64,000 nucleotides of DNA from positions 47,758 through 111,757 of the forward strand of contig JBDLIA010000001.1 in the NCBI GenBank assembly GCA_039715185.1, in the 5' to 3' direction. This document shows positions 53,667 through 64,000 of the stretch, in pieces. The notes under the pieces were generated by a model. The model did no database searches. It was not told where the DNA came from and worked only from the letters and a program-made list of their open reading frames with translations. The DNA comes from Gemmatimonadota bacterium (GTDB taxonomy: Bacteria; Gemmatimonadota; Gemmatimonadetes; Longimicrobiales; RSA9). Position 1 is the first letter of the stretch; every line of letters begins with the position of its first letter. A program made the translations under genes and the position numbers.

Positions 53667-55226
53667 GTGTGGGGGCGTTCGCACGTCTGGCTCCCTACCG
53701 CGGGTGAGGCGGAGAGGCTGGATCGGGACGCCCGCGAACGAGCCGGCGTTCCCGAGCGCGTGCTCATGGAAAACGCCGGTCGCTCCGCCGCCCTGCTACT
53801 CCAAAGCATGCATCCGGAGGGCATCGTGGTGGCGGCCGTCGGGCCCGGCAACAACGGCGGCGACGCGCTCGTCCTGCTACGTACGCTGCGCGCCTGGGGC
53901 AGGGAGGTCCGTTGGCTGCCAACCGGCGCACGCGAGCCGGAGGCGGCGCTGGCCCACGGCTTCGAGCTGCCGCGCGTCGAGGAGCAGGCCGACTCGGCGT
54001 TCGCCGCGGCGGGCGTGATAGTGGACGGCATGCTGGGCACCGGGGCGCGAGGCGCGCCGCGCGGCGGCGTCCCGGCGATCATCGCCGCCTTGAACGGGTC
54101 GGGCCGACCCGTTCTTGCCCTGGACCTCCCCTCCGGCGTAGACCCCGATACGGGCGAAATCCCAGGCGAGAGCGAGGGCCGGCCGGCGGCGGCTGCGGCC
54201 GTACGTGCGGACGTGACGGTTTGCTTCGGCTGGCCCAAGCGTGGCCTTCTGCGTCCCCCCGGGCGAGCGCGTTGCGGCCGGATCATGGCGGTCGAGATAG
54301 GGTTCCCGCCCAGCGGCGATGCGGCTTCGGCGCAGGCGATCACCCCCGCCTGGGCGCTCGAGCGACTCCCCGCGAGGGCGTTCGGGACTCACAAGTACGA
54401 GGCCGGCTCGGTGCTTGTAGTGGCCGGGAGGTCGGGCATGGGAGGCGCGGCGGTGCTGGCCGCGAGGTCGGCCATGCGGGCGGGGGCGGGGCTGGTCAGG
54501 GTCGCGTCGAGCGAGGCCAATCGGTTGCTGATCCAGGAGGCCGTGCCGGACGCCCTGTTCGTCCCGCGCGAGGACGGTGAGGCGTTCGGCCGAGCGGCGG
54601 CCTCCGCCGACGCCGTGGTGGCGGGACCGGGCATGGGGACCTCGGCGGAGGACGGTGAGGCGCTGCGGGCCCTTCTCGAGGCGACGCCCGGGGTGCCCAC
54701 GGTGCTGGACGCCGACGCCCTGACGCTGCTGGGCGCCGAAGGAGGAGCGGTCGCCGCCGCCGCCGCCGGACGCCCGCTGGTGCTTACGCCTCATCCGGGG
54801 GAGTTCGGCCGGATCTGGAGCGGCGGATCGGCGGCCGCCAAGGCGGATCCCGTGCAGGCAGCGCGCGAGTTCGCCGCCGAGATCGGGGGCACGCTGCTGC
54901 TGAAGGGCGCCCCCAGCGTCGTCGCCCGGGACGGCGCGCCCGTGCTGGTGGACGCCGGTGGGAGCTCGGACTTTGCCAAGGCGGGCATGGGCGACCACCT
55001 CGCGGGGCTGGTGGGAGGACTTCTGGCGCAGGGGGCCGAGCCGCGGGACGCGGCCGGCGTGGCGCTGGGCGTGAGCTCGTTGGCGGCGCTGTGGATAGGG
55101 GCCGGGCGCGGCCTGTCCCCCGCGGATCTGGCGGAGGCGATCGCTCCGGTCATGGTCGCGGAGCCGCCTCGCCAGCCCGAACCGGCGTTTCCGTTCGTGC
55201 TGTTCGACCAGGCTCCGCCGCGCTAG
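53667..55226 (+). CDS. nnr: Bifunctional NAD(P)HX epimerase / ADP-dependent NAD(P)HX dehydratase
   Basis: Nnr repairs hydrated NADH and NADPH. The N-terminal YjeF epimerase has RVLMENAGRSAA, VGPGNNGGDALVLLRTL, VDGMLGTGARG and ALDLPSGVDPDTGE. The C-terminal kinase-like dehydratase has HKYEAGSVLVVAGRSGMGGA, VLTPHPGEFGRI, LLKGAPSVV and GMGDHLAGLVGGLLAQGAEP. The length is about 519 residues. The start is uncertain: GTG 53667 or TTG 53634. The stop TAG belongs to the first CTAG of the palindrome at 55223. Confidence 0.93.
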   Translation: MWGRSHVWLPTAGEAERLDRDARERAGVPERVLMENAGRSAALLLQSMHPEGIVVAAVGPGNNGGDALVLLRTLRAWGREVRWLPTGAREPEAALAHGFELPRVEEQADSAFAAAGVIVDGMLGTGARGAPRGGVPAIIAALNGSGRPVLALDLPSGVDPDTGEIPGESEGRPAAAAAVRADVTVCFGWPKRGLLRPPGRARCGRIMAVEIGFPPSGDAASAQAITPAWALERLPARAFGTHKYEAGSVLVVAGRSGMGGAAVLAARSAMRAGAGLVRVASSEANRLLIQEAVPDALFVPREDGEAFGRAAASADAVVAGPGMGTSAEDGEALRALLEATPGVPTVLDADALTLLGAEGGAVAAAAAGRPLVLTPHPGEFGRIWSGGSAAAKADPVQAAREFAAEIGGTLLLKGAPSVVARDGAPVLVDAGGSSDFAKAGMGDHLAGLVGGLLAQGAEPRDAAGVALGVSSLAALWIGAGRGLSPADLAEAIAPVMVAEPPRQPEPAFPFVLFDQAPPR

Positions 55227-55247
55227 TGGACTGTAACAGTCCACTAG
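55223..55247. repeat. Perfect palindrome of the CTAGTGGACTGT family at the nnr stop codon
   Basis: Arms CTAGTGGACTGT and ACAGTCCACTAG flank a single A. The first CTAG supplies the nnr stop codon. Removing one 21-nt unit would leave a single CTAG and the same stop, so the unit looks inserted at a CTAG target. It shares its 12-nt arm and the next three bases with the longer hairpin at 11130-11190. Confidence 0.8.
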
Positions 55248-55308
55248 TGGCCGCCGCACAGGCCCGCTCCCGGGGGCACGTCACGTGCAGCGCGCTGTAA
55301 CACTCATC

Positions 55309-56886
55309 ATGACCCTATCCCGTGCCCGTATCCCAGCCCTGGCATTCGCGGCGGCCGTCGCTTCGGCCGTCGGCGGCAGCCTGTTCGCGCAGAGCGCTCG
55401 CTGGCGGCCGGAGGACCGCGTCCTGGTATCCGACTTCTCCGAGGTGGGAGCCCTGGCCACGGATGATCGGCTGATCTACGTGGGGTCCTCGGCGGGCATC
55501 GGCGTGTTCGACGTGAGCTTTGACCGGTGGCTGGACCCCATTACAGCGGAGGACGGCTACCCGGTCGCAGCGGACCCAACGGCGCTCGCCTTCGACATCG
55601 TCTCCAACGAGCTGTGGCTCGCCACGGTGGACGGACGTTTGTTCAGCTACTCGCCGTTCTTCGGTCGCTGGCGCGACGAGGGGCTCGCGGCCTCTCCGCC
55701 CGTGTTCGACATCGTCTTCTCCGATGAGCCGGGGCGGCCGGTGTTTCTCCGCGAGTCGAGCGGCTGGTCCGTGCTCGAGCGGGGCTCATTCACGGCGCAG
55801 TCGCTGCCGCGTGGGGTCTCCCCTCCGTTGCTCGGGTCGGCTGCGGCCGACCCGATGAGCGACCCTCTGATTCGCGCGCGGGGACGGACGCTGACCATAG
55901 ACGAGGTGGGGCGCTCCTGGCCGGTGACGGACGCGGTGTCTCTGCTGGGCTCGCCCGACGTGTGGATCGGCACCTACGGCGGACACCTGTTCCGGTACTC
56001 GGACTTCGCCTCCGAGCCGGCCCACTACGTGTACGGCGTGCCCAGCCGCGGCGTCTCCACCCTGCTCGTCAGCGATGACGCGATTTGGTTCGGCGGCGAC
56101 GCCGGGAGCCGCCGCCAGGGAGTGGCACGCGCCGACCATGACCTGGATCGCTGGCTGCAGTGGGAGGGCAGGGTTCACGGCGCCCCGCGCGGTCGCGTGC
56201 GCGAGCTCGCGGAGGTCGAAGGGCGGCTGTGGGCGGGAGCCGAGGACGGCCTCTACGTGCTGGAGGCGGACGGTCGCTGGAGCCGCGCCGGTGCCCGCCT
56301 GCCCGATGACCGGGTGCTGGCCGTGCTGCCGGCGCCCGGCGGCGCGTGGGTCGGGACCAGACGCGGTGCGGTCTTCGTGGACGCCGATGGCGAGACGACG
56401 TCCGGCGGCATAGCCCCGGGGGTGCGCGTCGCCGGGCTGGCGGCCTACCGCGGGGATCTGTGGCTGGCGACCGACGCGGGCGTTTTGCGCGCGGTGGGCG
56501 CGGCGCGGACCGGGGCCTCGACTACGCTCGTGCGATTGGGCGACTCGGATCCGCGCTGGGGCGCCGTGGCGCGCTCAGTCGTGGCGACCGAGACAGCCGT
56601 CTACGCTGCGTTCGACCGCGCCGTGCGGAGGGTCGATCGGGCCGGCGAGCCGGACCCGCCCCTGGGTCCCGGGGGGCGAGAAGCGCGCCTGCGGGTGGCC
56701 GACGGCCGCGTGTGGCTCGCCGGAGTGGACGGCGCCCGCGCCTGGGATCCCGATACCGGCGAGCTGATCGAGTTCGAGGTGGGCCCCGACATCCCCGCCG
56801 GGCCGGTTCGCGACGTGGGGGTCGGAGCGGGAGGCGTGTGGCTGGCGACTCCGTTGGGAGCGCTCCTGCTGCGCCGAGGATGGTAG
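55309..56886 (+). CDS. Secreted beta-propeller protein, function unknown
   Basis: A signal peptide (RARIPALAFAAAVASAVGGS, then LFAQS) opens the 525-residue product. At least eight blade-like repeats follow, each with a W-hydrophobic-G/A-T/G pattern: LWLATVDGRLFSY, VWIGTYGGHLFRY, IWFGGDAG, LWAGAEDGLYVLE, AWVGTRRGAVFVD, LWLATDAGVLRAV, VWLAGVDG and VWLATPLGALLL. This recalls the two-component-regulator propeller repeat, but no kinase or receptor domain is fused. It is probably periplasmic. ATG 55309 was preferred over GTG 55285 for the signal peptide. Confidence 0.78.
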   Translation: MTLSRARIPALAFAAAVASAVGGSLFAQSARWRPEDRVLVSDFSEVGALATDDRLIYVGSSAGIGVFDVSFDRWLDPITAEDGYPVAADPTALAFDIVSNELWLATVDGRLFSYSPFFGRWRDEGLAASPPVFDIVFSDEPGRPVFLRESSGWSVLERGSFTAQSLPRGVSPPLLGSAAADPMSDPLIRARGRTLTIDEVGRSWPVTDAVSLLGSPDVWIGTYGGHLFRYSDFASEPAHYVYGVPSRGVSTLLVSDDAIWFGGDAGSRRQGVARADHDLDRWLQWEGRVHGAPRGRVRELAEVEGRLWAGAEDGLYVLEADGRWSRAGARLPDDRVLAVLPAPGGAWVGTRRGAVFVDADGETTSGGIAPGVRVAGLAAYRGDLWLATDAGVLRAVGAARTGASTTLVRLGDSDPRWGAVARSVVATETAVYAAFDRAVRRVDRAGEPDPPLGPGGREARLRVADGRVWLAGVDGARAWDPDTGELIEFEVGPDIPAGPVRDVGVGAGGVWLATPLGALLLRRGW

Positions 56887-56934
56887 ACGTACTCAGGCGC
56901 CGGAGGCGCACGGTCGCTCGCCCGCGGGGCCGCC

Positions 56935-57884
56935 GTGGACGGTGAGTTCACGCTGATCGAGCGCATCCTGAACGCCCGCGGGTCGATCCCGGCGGGCGTG
57001 GCGGTGGACGCCGGCGATGACTGCGCCGTGATCGAGGCCGGCGAGCCGTTGGCGCTGGGCAACGACCTTTCCGTGGACGGCGTGCACTTCCGCCGATCCT
57101 GGCTCGCGGACCCGGAAATCGGCTACCGAGCCGCCTGCGCCGCGCTGAGCGACCTCGCCGCGATGGTTGCGCAGCCGCTGGGCGTACTGCTCGCACTTTG
57201 CCTGGATCCGGACAGCGGTGCCGACGAAGGGGCCGCGCTCGCGAAGGGCGTGACGGAGGCTGCGGAGGCGGTGGGCGCGGGACTCCTCGGCGGCGACATC
57301 TCCCGCGGCGGCGTCCTCACCCTGGACGTGGTCGCGGTGGGCCGCTGTCCGCGGCCGGTGCGGCGGACCGGGGCTCGCCCGGGCGACGGCGTCTGGGTGA
57401 CCGGCGAGTTGGGAGCGGCGGCGGCCGCGGTCGCCGCATGGAAACGGGGCGACCCGCCCGAGGACGCGGCGCGCGCCGCTTTCGCCCGGCCGGCGCCGCG
57501 GATCCGCGAGGCGTCGTGGCTGGCGCGTGCCGGGCCGCCCACGGCGATGATCGATCTGTCCGACGGGCTCGCGGGCGATGCGCTGCGGCTCGCGCGGGCG
57601 TCCGGCGTCGCCGTGCACCTGGATGGCCCGGCCGTGCCCGTTCACCCGTGCGCCGGCGCTGACCCGAGCCTGGCCTTGCGGGGCGGGGAGGATTACGAGC
57701 TGCTGTTCACGGCGCCGGCCGACTCCGGGGCTTCCCGCCCCGCCGAATTCGAGGCCGAGCTCGGGGTCCCGTTGACGCGCGTTGGTGTGGTGCGTGCCGG
57801 GGAGGGTGTGTACCTTCGCGGCGCGGATGGAAGGGAGGCGCCGCTGGCGCGCGGCGGATACGATCACCTCGAGGAAGCGTCCGC

Positions 57885-57888
<4 letters not shown>
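56935..57888 (+). CDS. thiL: Thiamine-monophosphate kinase
   Basis: ThiL makes thiamine pyrophosphate from thiamine phosphate. The AIR-synthase-like fold shows VAVDAGDDCAVIE, NDLSVDGVHFRRSW, ACAALSDLAAMVAQPLGVLL, GGDISRG and MIDLSDGLAGDALRLARASG, with GGEDYELLF near the end (317 residues). GTG 56935 fits the family start (GEFTLIERI). It overlaps plsC through GTGA. I see no TPP riboswitch upstream. Confidence 0.94.
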
Positions 57889-59986
<2,098 letters not shown>

Positions 59987-60027
59987 GTAGAGCACCGGGG
60001 TGGTCGAGGACGGGGAGGGGAGGACCC

Positions 60028-60360
60028 ATGGCAAGGGTGGTGGAAGAGCGCGCGACCTGGCGGCGATTGCTGCTGCCGGCGACCCTTGGGATCGCGGCCT
60101 ACTACGCGGTCTTCGGCGGCGACTACAATGTCTTCGAGGCGTGGCGGCTGGACACCCTGCAGACCCGTGAAGCGGGCGAGTTGGCGCTCCTGCGCGCCGA
60201 CGTCGACGTGCTGCGCGCCCGCACCGACTCCCTGGAGAACGACCCCGCTACCATCGAACGGCTCGCGCGCGAGCGTTTCGGGATGATCCGTGACGGCGAG
60301 ATCCTGTACAGGTTCGTCGAGGACGATTCGACCGGCACCAAACCGTTGACCCCCCAGTAG
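60028..60360 (+). CDS. Septum formation initiator FtsB/DivIC family protein
   Basis: This 110-residue bitopic protein has a short cytoplasmic start, a membrane helix (LLLPATLGIAAYYAVFGG), a coiled coil (ELALLRADVDVLRARTDSLE) and the family tail NDPATIERLARERFGMIRDGEIL. FtsB links FtsQ and FtsL in the divisome. It follows eno, the common eno-ftsB arrangement. A GGAGGGGAGGA stretch lies before the ATG. Confidence 0.91.
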   Translation: MARVVEERATWRRLLLPATLGIAAYYAVFGGDYNVFEAWRLDTLQTREAGELALLRADVDVLRARTDSLENDPATIERLARERFGMIRDGEILYRFVEDDSTGTKPLTPQ

Positions 60361-60403
60361 CGCTCGGGTAATTTTCTCGGTTCGGCGTCCACGAGCGCCG
60401 CAC

Positions 60404-60477
60404 CCCAGAGTAGCTCAGCTGGTCAGAGCGCACGACTCATAATCGTGAGGTCGGGAGTTCGAGTCTCCCCTCTGGGA
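60404..60477 (+). tRNA. tRNA with CAT anticodon (Met elongator or Ile2)
   Basis: The cloverleaf is complete: acceptor CCCAGAG/CTCTGGG, D stem GCTC/GAGC, anticodon stem CACGA/TCGTG with loop CTCATAA (anticodon at 60438-60440), T stem GGGAG/CTCCC with loop TTCGAGT, and discriminator A. It is not an initiator tRNA, because C1 pairs with G72 and the anticodon stem lacks the three G-C pairs. Whether it decodes AUG or, after lysidine modification, AUA cannot be settled here. CCA is not encoded. Confidence 0.95.
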
Positions 60478-60509
60478 CTTCTCCCTTGACTCATAGCAGG
60501 AGCCGGCCG

Positions 60510-61052
60510 ATGGAGGCTTCGTCGGAAGCAGTCTCGCCGCGGCCCGACGGGGTCCTGGTCGGGGTGATCATGGGCTCCACCTCCGATTGGGATACGCTGT
60601 CCCACGCGGCCGCCACGCTGGAGGAGCTCGGCGTGTCGCACGAGACGCGGGTCGTGTCGGCGCACCGCACCCCCGATCTGCTTTTTTCGTACGCCGAGTC
60701 GGCGGAAGAAAGGGGCCTGCAGGCGATCATCGCGGGCGCAGGGGGCGCCGCCCATCTGCCGGGCATGATCGCCGCCAAGACCACCGTCCCGGTGCTGGGC
60801 GTGCCGGTCAGGTCGCGTTCGCTCGCCGGCGTGGACTCTCTGCTGTCCATGGTGCAGATGCCGGCCGGTGTGCCGGTGGGGACTCTGGCCATCGGGCGCG
60901 CGGGCGCGGTCAACGCTGCGCTCCTGGCGGCGTCCATAGTCGGCCGCGCAAGGCCGGACGTCCTGGCGGCGCTACGGGCGTACCGAGCGCGACAAACGGA
61001 GCGCGTGCTGGCCACGCCGGATCCATCCTCAGAGGGTTCGACGACCGCGTGA
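60510..61052 (+). CDS. purE: N5-carboxyaminoimidazole ribonucleotide mutase
   Basis: PurE class I moves the carboxyl group from N5-CAIR to form CAIR in purine synthesis. It has [59 protein letters not shown] and [20 protein letters not shown] in 180 residues. CAGGAG ends 8 nt before ATG 60510. Its stop overlaps the GTG of purK, which makes its substrate. Confidence 0.97.
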   Translation: MEASSEAVSPRPDGVLVGVIMGSTSDWDTLSHAAATLEELGVSHETRVVSAHRTPDLLFSYAESAEERGLQAIIAGAGGAAHLPGMIAAKTTVPVLGVPVRSRSLAGVDSLLSMVQMPAGVPVGTLAIGRAGAVNAALLAASIVGRARPDVLAALRAYRARQTERVLATPDPSSEGSTTA

Positions 61053-62140
61053 CGGTAGGCATCCTCGGCGGCGGGCAGCTCGGCCGGATGCTCGCCCTGG
61101 CGGGTATCCCCCTCGGTCTCGATTTCGTGTTCCTGGATCCGTCCCCGGACGCCCCCGCAGCGCACCTGGGGCGGCTGATAACAGCCCCCTACGACGACCC
61201 CGAGGCGCTGCGCGAGTTCGCCGCCGCGGCCGACGTCATCACCTACGAGTTCGAGAACGTGCCCGCCCGGACGGCCGACCTTCTGGCGGCGTCCGCGCCC
61301 GTCTGGCCTCCTGCCGCGGCGCTTACCGTGGCCCAGGATCGGCTCCAGGAGAAGCGCCTGTTCACTCGCCTGGAGATCGCGACGGCGCCCTTCGAGCCGG
61401 TGGACAGCCCAGCGGGCACCCGCGCGGCCGCCGAGCGGCTGGCAGGGGCGTGTGTTCTCAAGACCCGCAAGCACGGATACGACGGCAAGGGCCAGGCCCG
61501 GATCGCCGAACCTGCCGCCGCCGCCGCGGCCTTTGCCGCGCTGGGCGGGGAGCCCTGCATTCTGGAGACGGCGATTGCTTTTTCGCGCGAGCTCTCGGTC
61601 ATCGCCGCGCGTGGCCGCGACGGCGACACCGTGGTCTACCCGCTCGTAGAGAACCGCCACACGGAGGGCATTCTGCGGCGCTCCGTGGCCCCGGCCCCGG
61701 GCACGGACGCCGTGTTCGGCCAGGCCCTGGAGTGCGTCCACGACATCCTGCGGGAGCTGGACTACGTGGGGGTACTGGCGGTGGAGCTCTTCGAAGTGGA
61801 CGGCGCGCTCATGGCGAACGAAATGGCCCCGCGCGTCCACAACTCGGGGCACTGGACGATCGAGGGCGCCGAGACCAGCCAGTTCGAGAATCACCTGCGC
61901 GCGGTGGTGGGCCTGCCGCTGGGACCGATCGATCCGCGCGGGGTGAGCGTCATGCTCAACCTGATCGGCAGCCCGCCCGATGTCGACGCGGTCGCCGCGG
62001 TGCCAGGCGCGCACATCCACCTCTACGGCAAGGCGCCGCGGCCCGGTCGAAAGGTCGGCCACGTAACCGTCCGCGCCGACGACGAGTCGGGTCTCCAGGC
62101 GGCGCTGAGCCGGCTGGAAGGGGTCATCCCCGAGGGCTGA
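61049..62140 (+). CDS. purK: N5-carboxyaminoimidazole ribonucleotide synthase
   Basis: PurK uses ATP and bicarbonate to make N5-CAIR from AIR. The start [20 protein letters not shown] and the ATP-grasp blocks [42 protein letters not shown] and [20 protein letters not shown], with [18 protein letters not shown], are typical. At 363 residues it is full length. It is coupled to purE by GTGA. It converges on the minus-strand Mur ligase gene with a 10-nt gap. Confidence 0.97.
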   Translation: MTVGILGGGQLGRMLALAGIPLGLDFVFLDPSPDAPAAHLGRLITAPYDDPEALREFAAAADVITYEFENVPARTADLLAASAPVWPPAAALTVAQDRLQEKRLFTRLEIATAPFEPVDSPAGTRAAAERLAGACVLKTRKHGYDGKGQARIAEPAAAAAAFAALGGEPCILETAIAFSRELSVIAARGRDGDTVVYPLVENRHTEGILRRSVAPAPGTDAVFGQALECVHDILRELDYVGVLAVELFEVDGALMANEMAPRVHNSGHWTIEGAETSQFENHLRAVVGLPLGPIDPRGVSVMLNLIGSPPDVDAVAAVPGAHIHLYGKAPRPGRKVGHVTVRADDESGLQAALSRLEGVIPEG

Positions 62141-62150
62141 TAGCGGTGGG

Positions 62151-63884
62151 TTACGGTTGCAGAGGCCGGGCGCCCGCGTCGCGCAGCACTGCCTCGACGC
62201 CGGCGCGGTCCTCGTGCGCCGGCAGAATGACGAGGTCCCCGGGCTCGGCCCATGCGAGGGCTGCGCGGGCCGCCTCCGGCTCGTCCGCGACCCGGTCGAT
62301 CGCCTCCGGCGCGGCGCCAAGCCTTAGGAGCTCATCGACGATCACCGCCGGGATCTCTCCCTCCGGCCGCCCGCGCAGGTAGGACCGCAGCTCCTTCACC
62401 AGCACGCGTGTTGGGCTCAGCCCCCAGGCGGCGCGCGCCAGCTCCCGGATCGCCTCGTTCCCTCGGTCCCCGGCGTGCCCCAGGACGAGCAGGAGTCGCT
62501 TGGGCGCGAGCCCCGCCACCATGGCCCCCAGCGCGGCGTATCCGTGCGCGTTGTGCACGAAGTCGACGAGGACGCGGGCACCAGCGGCGTCGTAGAGATT
62601 GCCGCGGCCGGGGTTGTCCCGGGCTCCGCCACGCACCGACCGCAGGCCCTCCGCGATCGCCGAGTGCGGCAGGCCGAGCGCGCTCCCGGCGACGACCGCC
62701 GCCAGCGCGTTCGCCACGTTGTGCGCGGCCGCGCCGCCGAGCGTGATGGGCACCTCGGCGACGGGCACCACATCCACGAGTCGGCCGCTCCGGCTGCGCT
62801 TGATCGAGTCTGCGACGACGGCGACCACGTCGCCTCCGGCGCGCAGGTGGGATGCGACGAGGTCCGTGTCGGGTCGCATCGTGAACCAACTGAGCGGACC
62901 CGCAAGGCGGTCATGCGCGGCTGCGAGTCCGGCGTCGTCCGCGTTCAGGCCGAGCGGGGCCCCGGGGCGGCGCGCCAGCCCGGCGGTGAGCTTGGCCTGT
63001 ACGAGCGCGTCGAGGTCGTGGACGCCGTACTCACCCAGGTGGTCCTCGGCGACGTTGGTGATCACGGCGCCGTCCGCCCGCGTGAACGCCACGCCGCGGC
63101 GCAGGAGGCCTCCGCGCGCGGTCTCCAGGACCGCGACCTCGACGCGCCGGTCGCGCAGGAGGGTCCTGGCGCCACCCGGTCCCGAGTAGTCGTCGCGCTC
63201 GACCCAGGCGTCGCCGATCTTGATTCCCTCGGTGGTCGTCGAGCCCGTGACCCGGCCCGCTGCTTCGGCCATGGCGGCGGCCAGCCGCACCACGGTCGTT
63301 TTGCCGTTGGTACCCGTGACGAGCACGGTGGGAACGTCGTGGATGCCGGCCCAGTCGACCTGATCGGGCGCGGGAACGTCGCGGGCGGACCACGTCGCGG
63401 AGCCGCTCCCCATGCCGACGCTGACCTCATCGTCATCCCACAGGAAGGCCACGTCGCGTCGCCTCGCCTCGGCCTCCAACGCGAGCAGCGCCGGGTTGGC
63501 TTCTTCCGCGAACGCCGACCGGGCCCGCTCCAGCGCGGCTTCCCGTCCCTTGGGCCCCTCTCCGCTCAAGTGGCCCACGGCCGACTCGAAAGCCCACTCA
63601 CCCAGCTCGGTGGCCGCGTACAGGCCGTCGATGGGCGCCGAGAACGCCAGGCTCACGCCGCCGGGCCAGCGCCGCACGTGCGTGCGAACGTCCGACCAAC
63701 CGAGAGCGGACAGCAGGTCCGTGACGCGCTCGCGCCAGGCGGCCACGAGGGCGTCGGCGTGTTCGTCGGGACACGCCGCGTCCAGGATCGCGGCCGGGCC
63801 CGGGCTGACCAGGTTGGGTCCGGTCAACCGACGGGAGTCGATCTGCTCCATGGCGAGCGAACCATCGCTCGCGTCACCACTCAC
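62151..63884 (-). CDS. Cyanophycin-synthetase-like Mur ligase lacking the ATP-grasp domain
   Basis: The 577-residue protein joins two parts. Residues ~13-165 resemble the N-terminal domain of cyanophycin synthetase (SRRLTGPNLVSPGPA near the start, then an Ala-rich ANPALLALEAEARRRDVAFL region). From ~185 comes a Mur-ligase domain of CphA type: P-loop TGTNGKTT at 190-197, VAVLETARGGLLRRGVAF, NVAEDHLGEYGVHDLD, ITLGGAAAHNVANALAA and VDFVHNAHGYAALGAM. The ATP-grasp domain that sits between them in CphA is absent. It probably ligates an amino acid or peptide with ATP; the product is unknown. GTG 63884 has AGGAGG 8 nt upstream. Confidence 0.85.
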   Translation of the reverse strand: MSGDASDGSLAMEQIDSRRLTGPNLVSPGPAAILDAACPDEHADALVAAWRERVTDLLSALGWSDVRTHVRRWPGGVSLAFSAPIDGLYAATELGEWAFESAVGHLSGEGPKGREAALERARSAFAEEANPALLALEAEARRRDVAFLWDDDEVSVGMGSGSATWSARDVPAPDQVDWAGIHDVPTVLVTGTNGKTTVVRLAAAMAEAAGRVTGSTTTEGIKIGDAWVERDDYSGPGGARTLLRDRRVEVAVLETARGGLLRRGVAFTRADGAVITNVAEDHLGEYGVHDLDALVQAKLTAGLARRPGAPLGLNADDAGLAAAHDRLAGPLSWFTMRPDTDLVASHLRAGGDVVAVVADSIKRSRSGRLVDVVPVAEVPITLGGAAAHNVANALAAVVAGSALGLPHSAIAEGLRSVRGGARDNPGRGNLYDAAGARVLVDFVHNAHGYAALGAMVAGLAPKRLLLVLGHAGDRGNEAIRELARAAWGLSPTRVLVKELRSYLRGRPEGEIPAVIVDELLRLGAAPEAIDRVADEPEAARAALAWAEPGDLVILPAHEDRAGVEAVLRDAGARPLQP

Positions 63885-63896
63885 GGACCTCGCCTC

Positions 63897-64000
63897 CTAG
63901 TGTACCGTTGCAGAAGTCCCGTAGGCATTCGGCCCGCGCTGCATCCCGCGGCTGCGGCGTTGGAACTCCTTGCCGTAGCGACGGCTACGGCGCGTCGTTC
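63897..64000 (+). mobile_element. Second copy of the CTAG-bordered inverted-repeat element (truncated by window end)
   Basis: The 104 bases match the first 104 bases of the element at 7865 with 4 substitutions and no gaps. The copy begins with CTAG, only 13 bases from the Mur ligase start codon, and the CTAG overlaps that gene's ribosome-binding site (CTAGGAGG on the minus strand). Any promoter for the ligase gene must therefore lie in or beyond the element. Confidence 0.85.

Noticed and set aside
56887..56934. TPP riboswitch ahead of thiL
   Set aside because: The gap is only 48 nt and lacks the CTGAGA and ACC(T)GATC motifs of the THI element.
62151..63884. Full cyanophycin system
   Set aside because: There is only one ligase part and no ATP-grasp domain, cyanophycinase or dipeptidase in the window.

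Overview
This 64 kb window is an almost pure housekeeping region of a high-GC bacterium with an outer membrane. LolA, a signal-peptide-bearing beta-barrel-like protein and a four-helix FtsK indicate a diderm. SpoIID, YlbF, a zinc-type bL31, a Minf_1886-type protein and leucine dehydrogenase make Gemmatimonadota (or a close relative) the best guess. That placement is inferred from gene content, not from a search. All but two protein genes lie on the + strand, in long chains joined by 4-nt stop/start overlaps. I see no phage, CRISPR array, complete insertion sequence or plasmid gene.

Layout. 1-1.6 kb: accB (partial)-accC. 1.6-7.9 kb: ftsK, a lipobox-bearing LolA, rimO with a large insert, and hemL. 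7.9-9.3 kb: a SpoIID-type lipoprotein gene whose signal-peptide codons are split by a short inverted-repeat element. 9.3-16.6 kb: a beta-barrel-like protein, a Gfo/Idh/MocA oxidoreductase, rpmE with promoter, hairpin and terminator, prfA-prmC, ylbF, a phosphatidylinositol-type lipid pair and tmk. 16.7-28.2 kb: S41 protease, TauE permease, asparaginase, CMD protein, obgE-dprA-hemW-hrcA-dnaJ-prmA and an aquaporin. 28.2-28.7 kb: an unknown gene on the minus strand. 28.9-38.4 kb: HIT protein, yqeY, mutS2, dnaG, a coiled-coil zinc-ribbon protein, recJ, rsmD, coaD and pta. 38.5-40.9 kb: a STAS / anti-sigma kinase / PP2C partner-switching module. 40.9-46.3 kb: rsmA, a truncated histidine-kinase-like protein, rex with a clear Rex operator, arginine deiminase, a DEDDh exonuclease and an MBL hydrolase. 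46.5-52.8 kb: thiolase, bioY, hydroxyacyl-CoA and acyl-CoA dehydrogenases, leucine dehydrogenase and glyA. 52.9-62.1 kb: two small conserved-looking proteins, nnr, a propeller protein, thiL, plsC, eno, ftsB, a CAT tRNA and purE-purK. 62.2-63.9 kb, minus strand: a cyanophycin-synthetase-like Mur ligase without an ATP-grasp domain.

Most noteworthy points. (1) A 183-bp in-frame insertion with imperfect terminal repeats sits at a CTAG site inside the SpoIID signal peptide; removing it in silico restores a normal lipoprotein signal. A second copy abuts the ribosome-binding site of the Mur ligase gene. A second palindrome family (CTAGTGGACTGT arms) also sits at CTAG sites. (2) The CphA-like ligase lacks the ATP-grasp half of cyanophycin synthetase, so its product is unknown. 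(3) Start-codon oddities: eno appears to use CTG, and tmk has no ATG, GTG, TTG or CTG in the needed place. (4) A perfect Rex operator overlaps a sigma70-like rex promoter. I found no obvious wholly new multi-gene system; the standalone ligase and the CTAG-targeting short elements are the best candidates for novelty.
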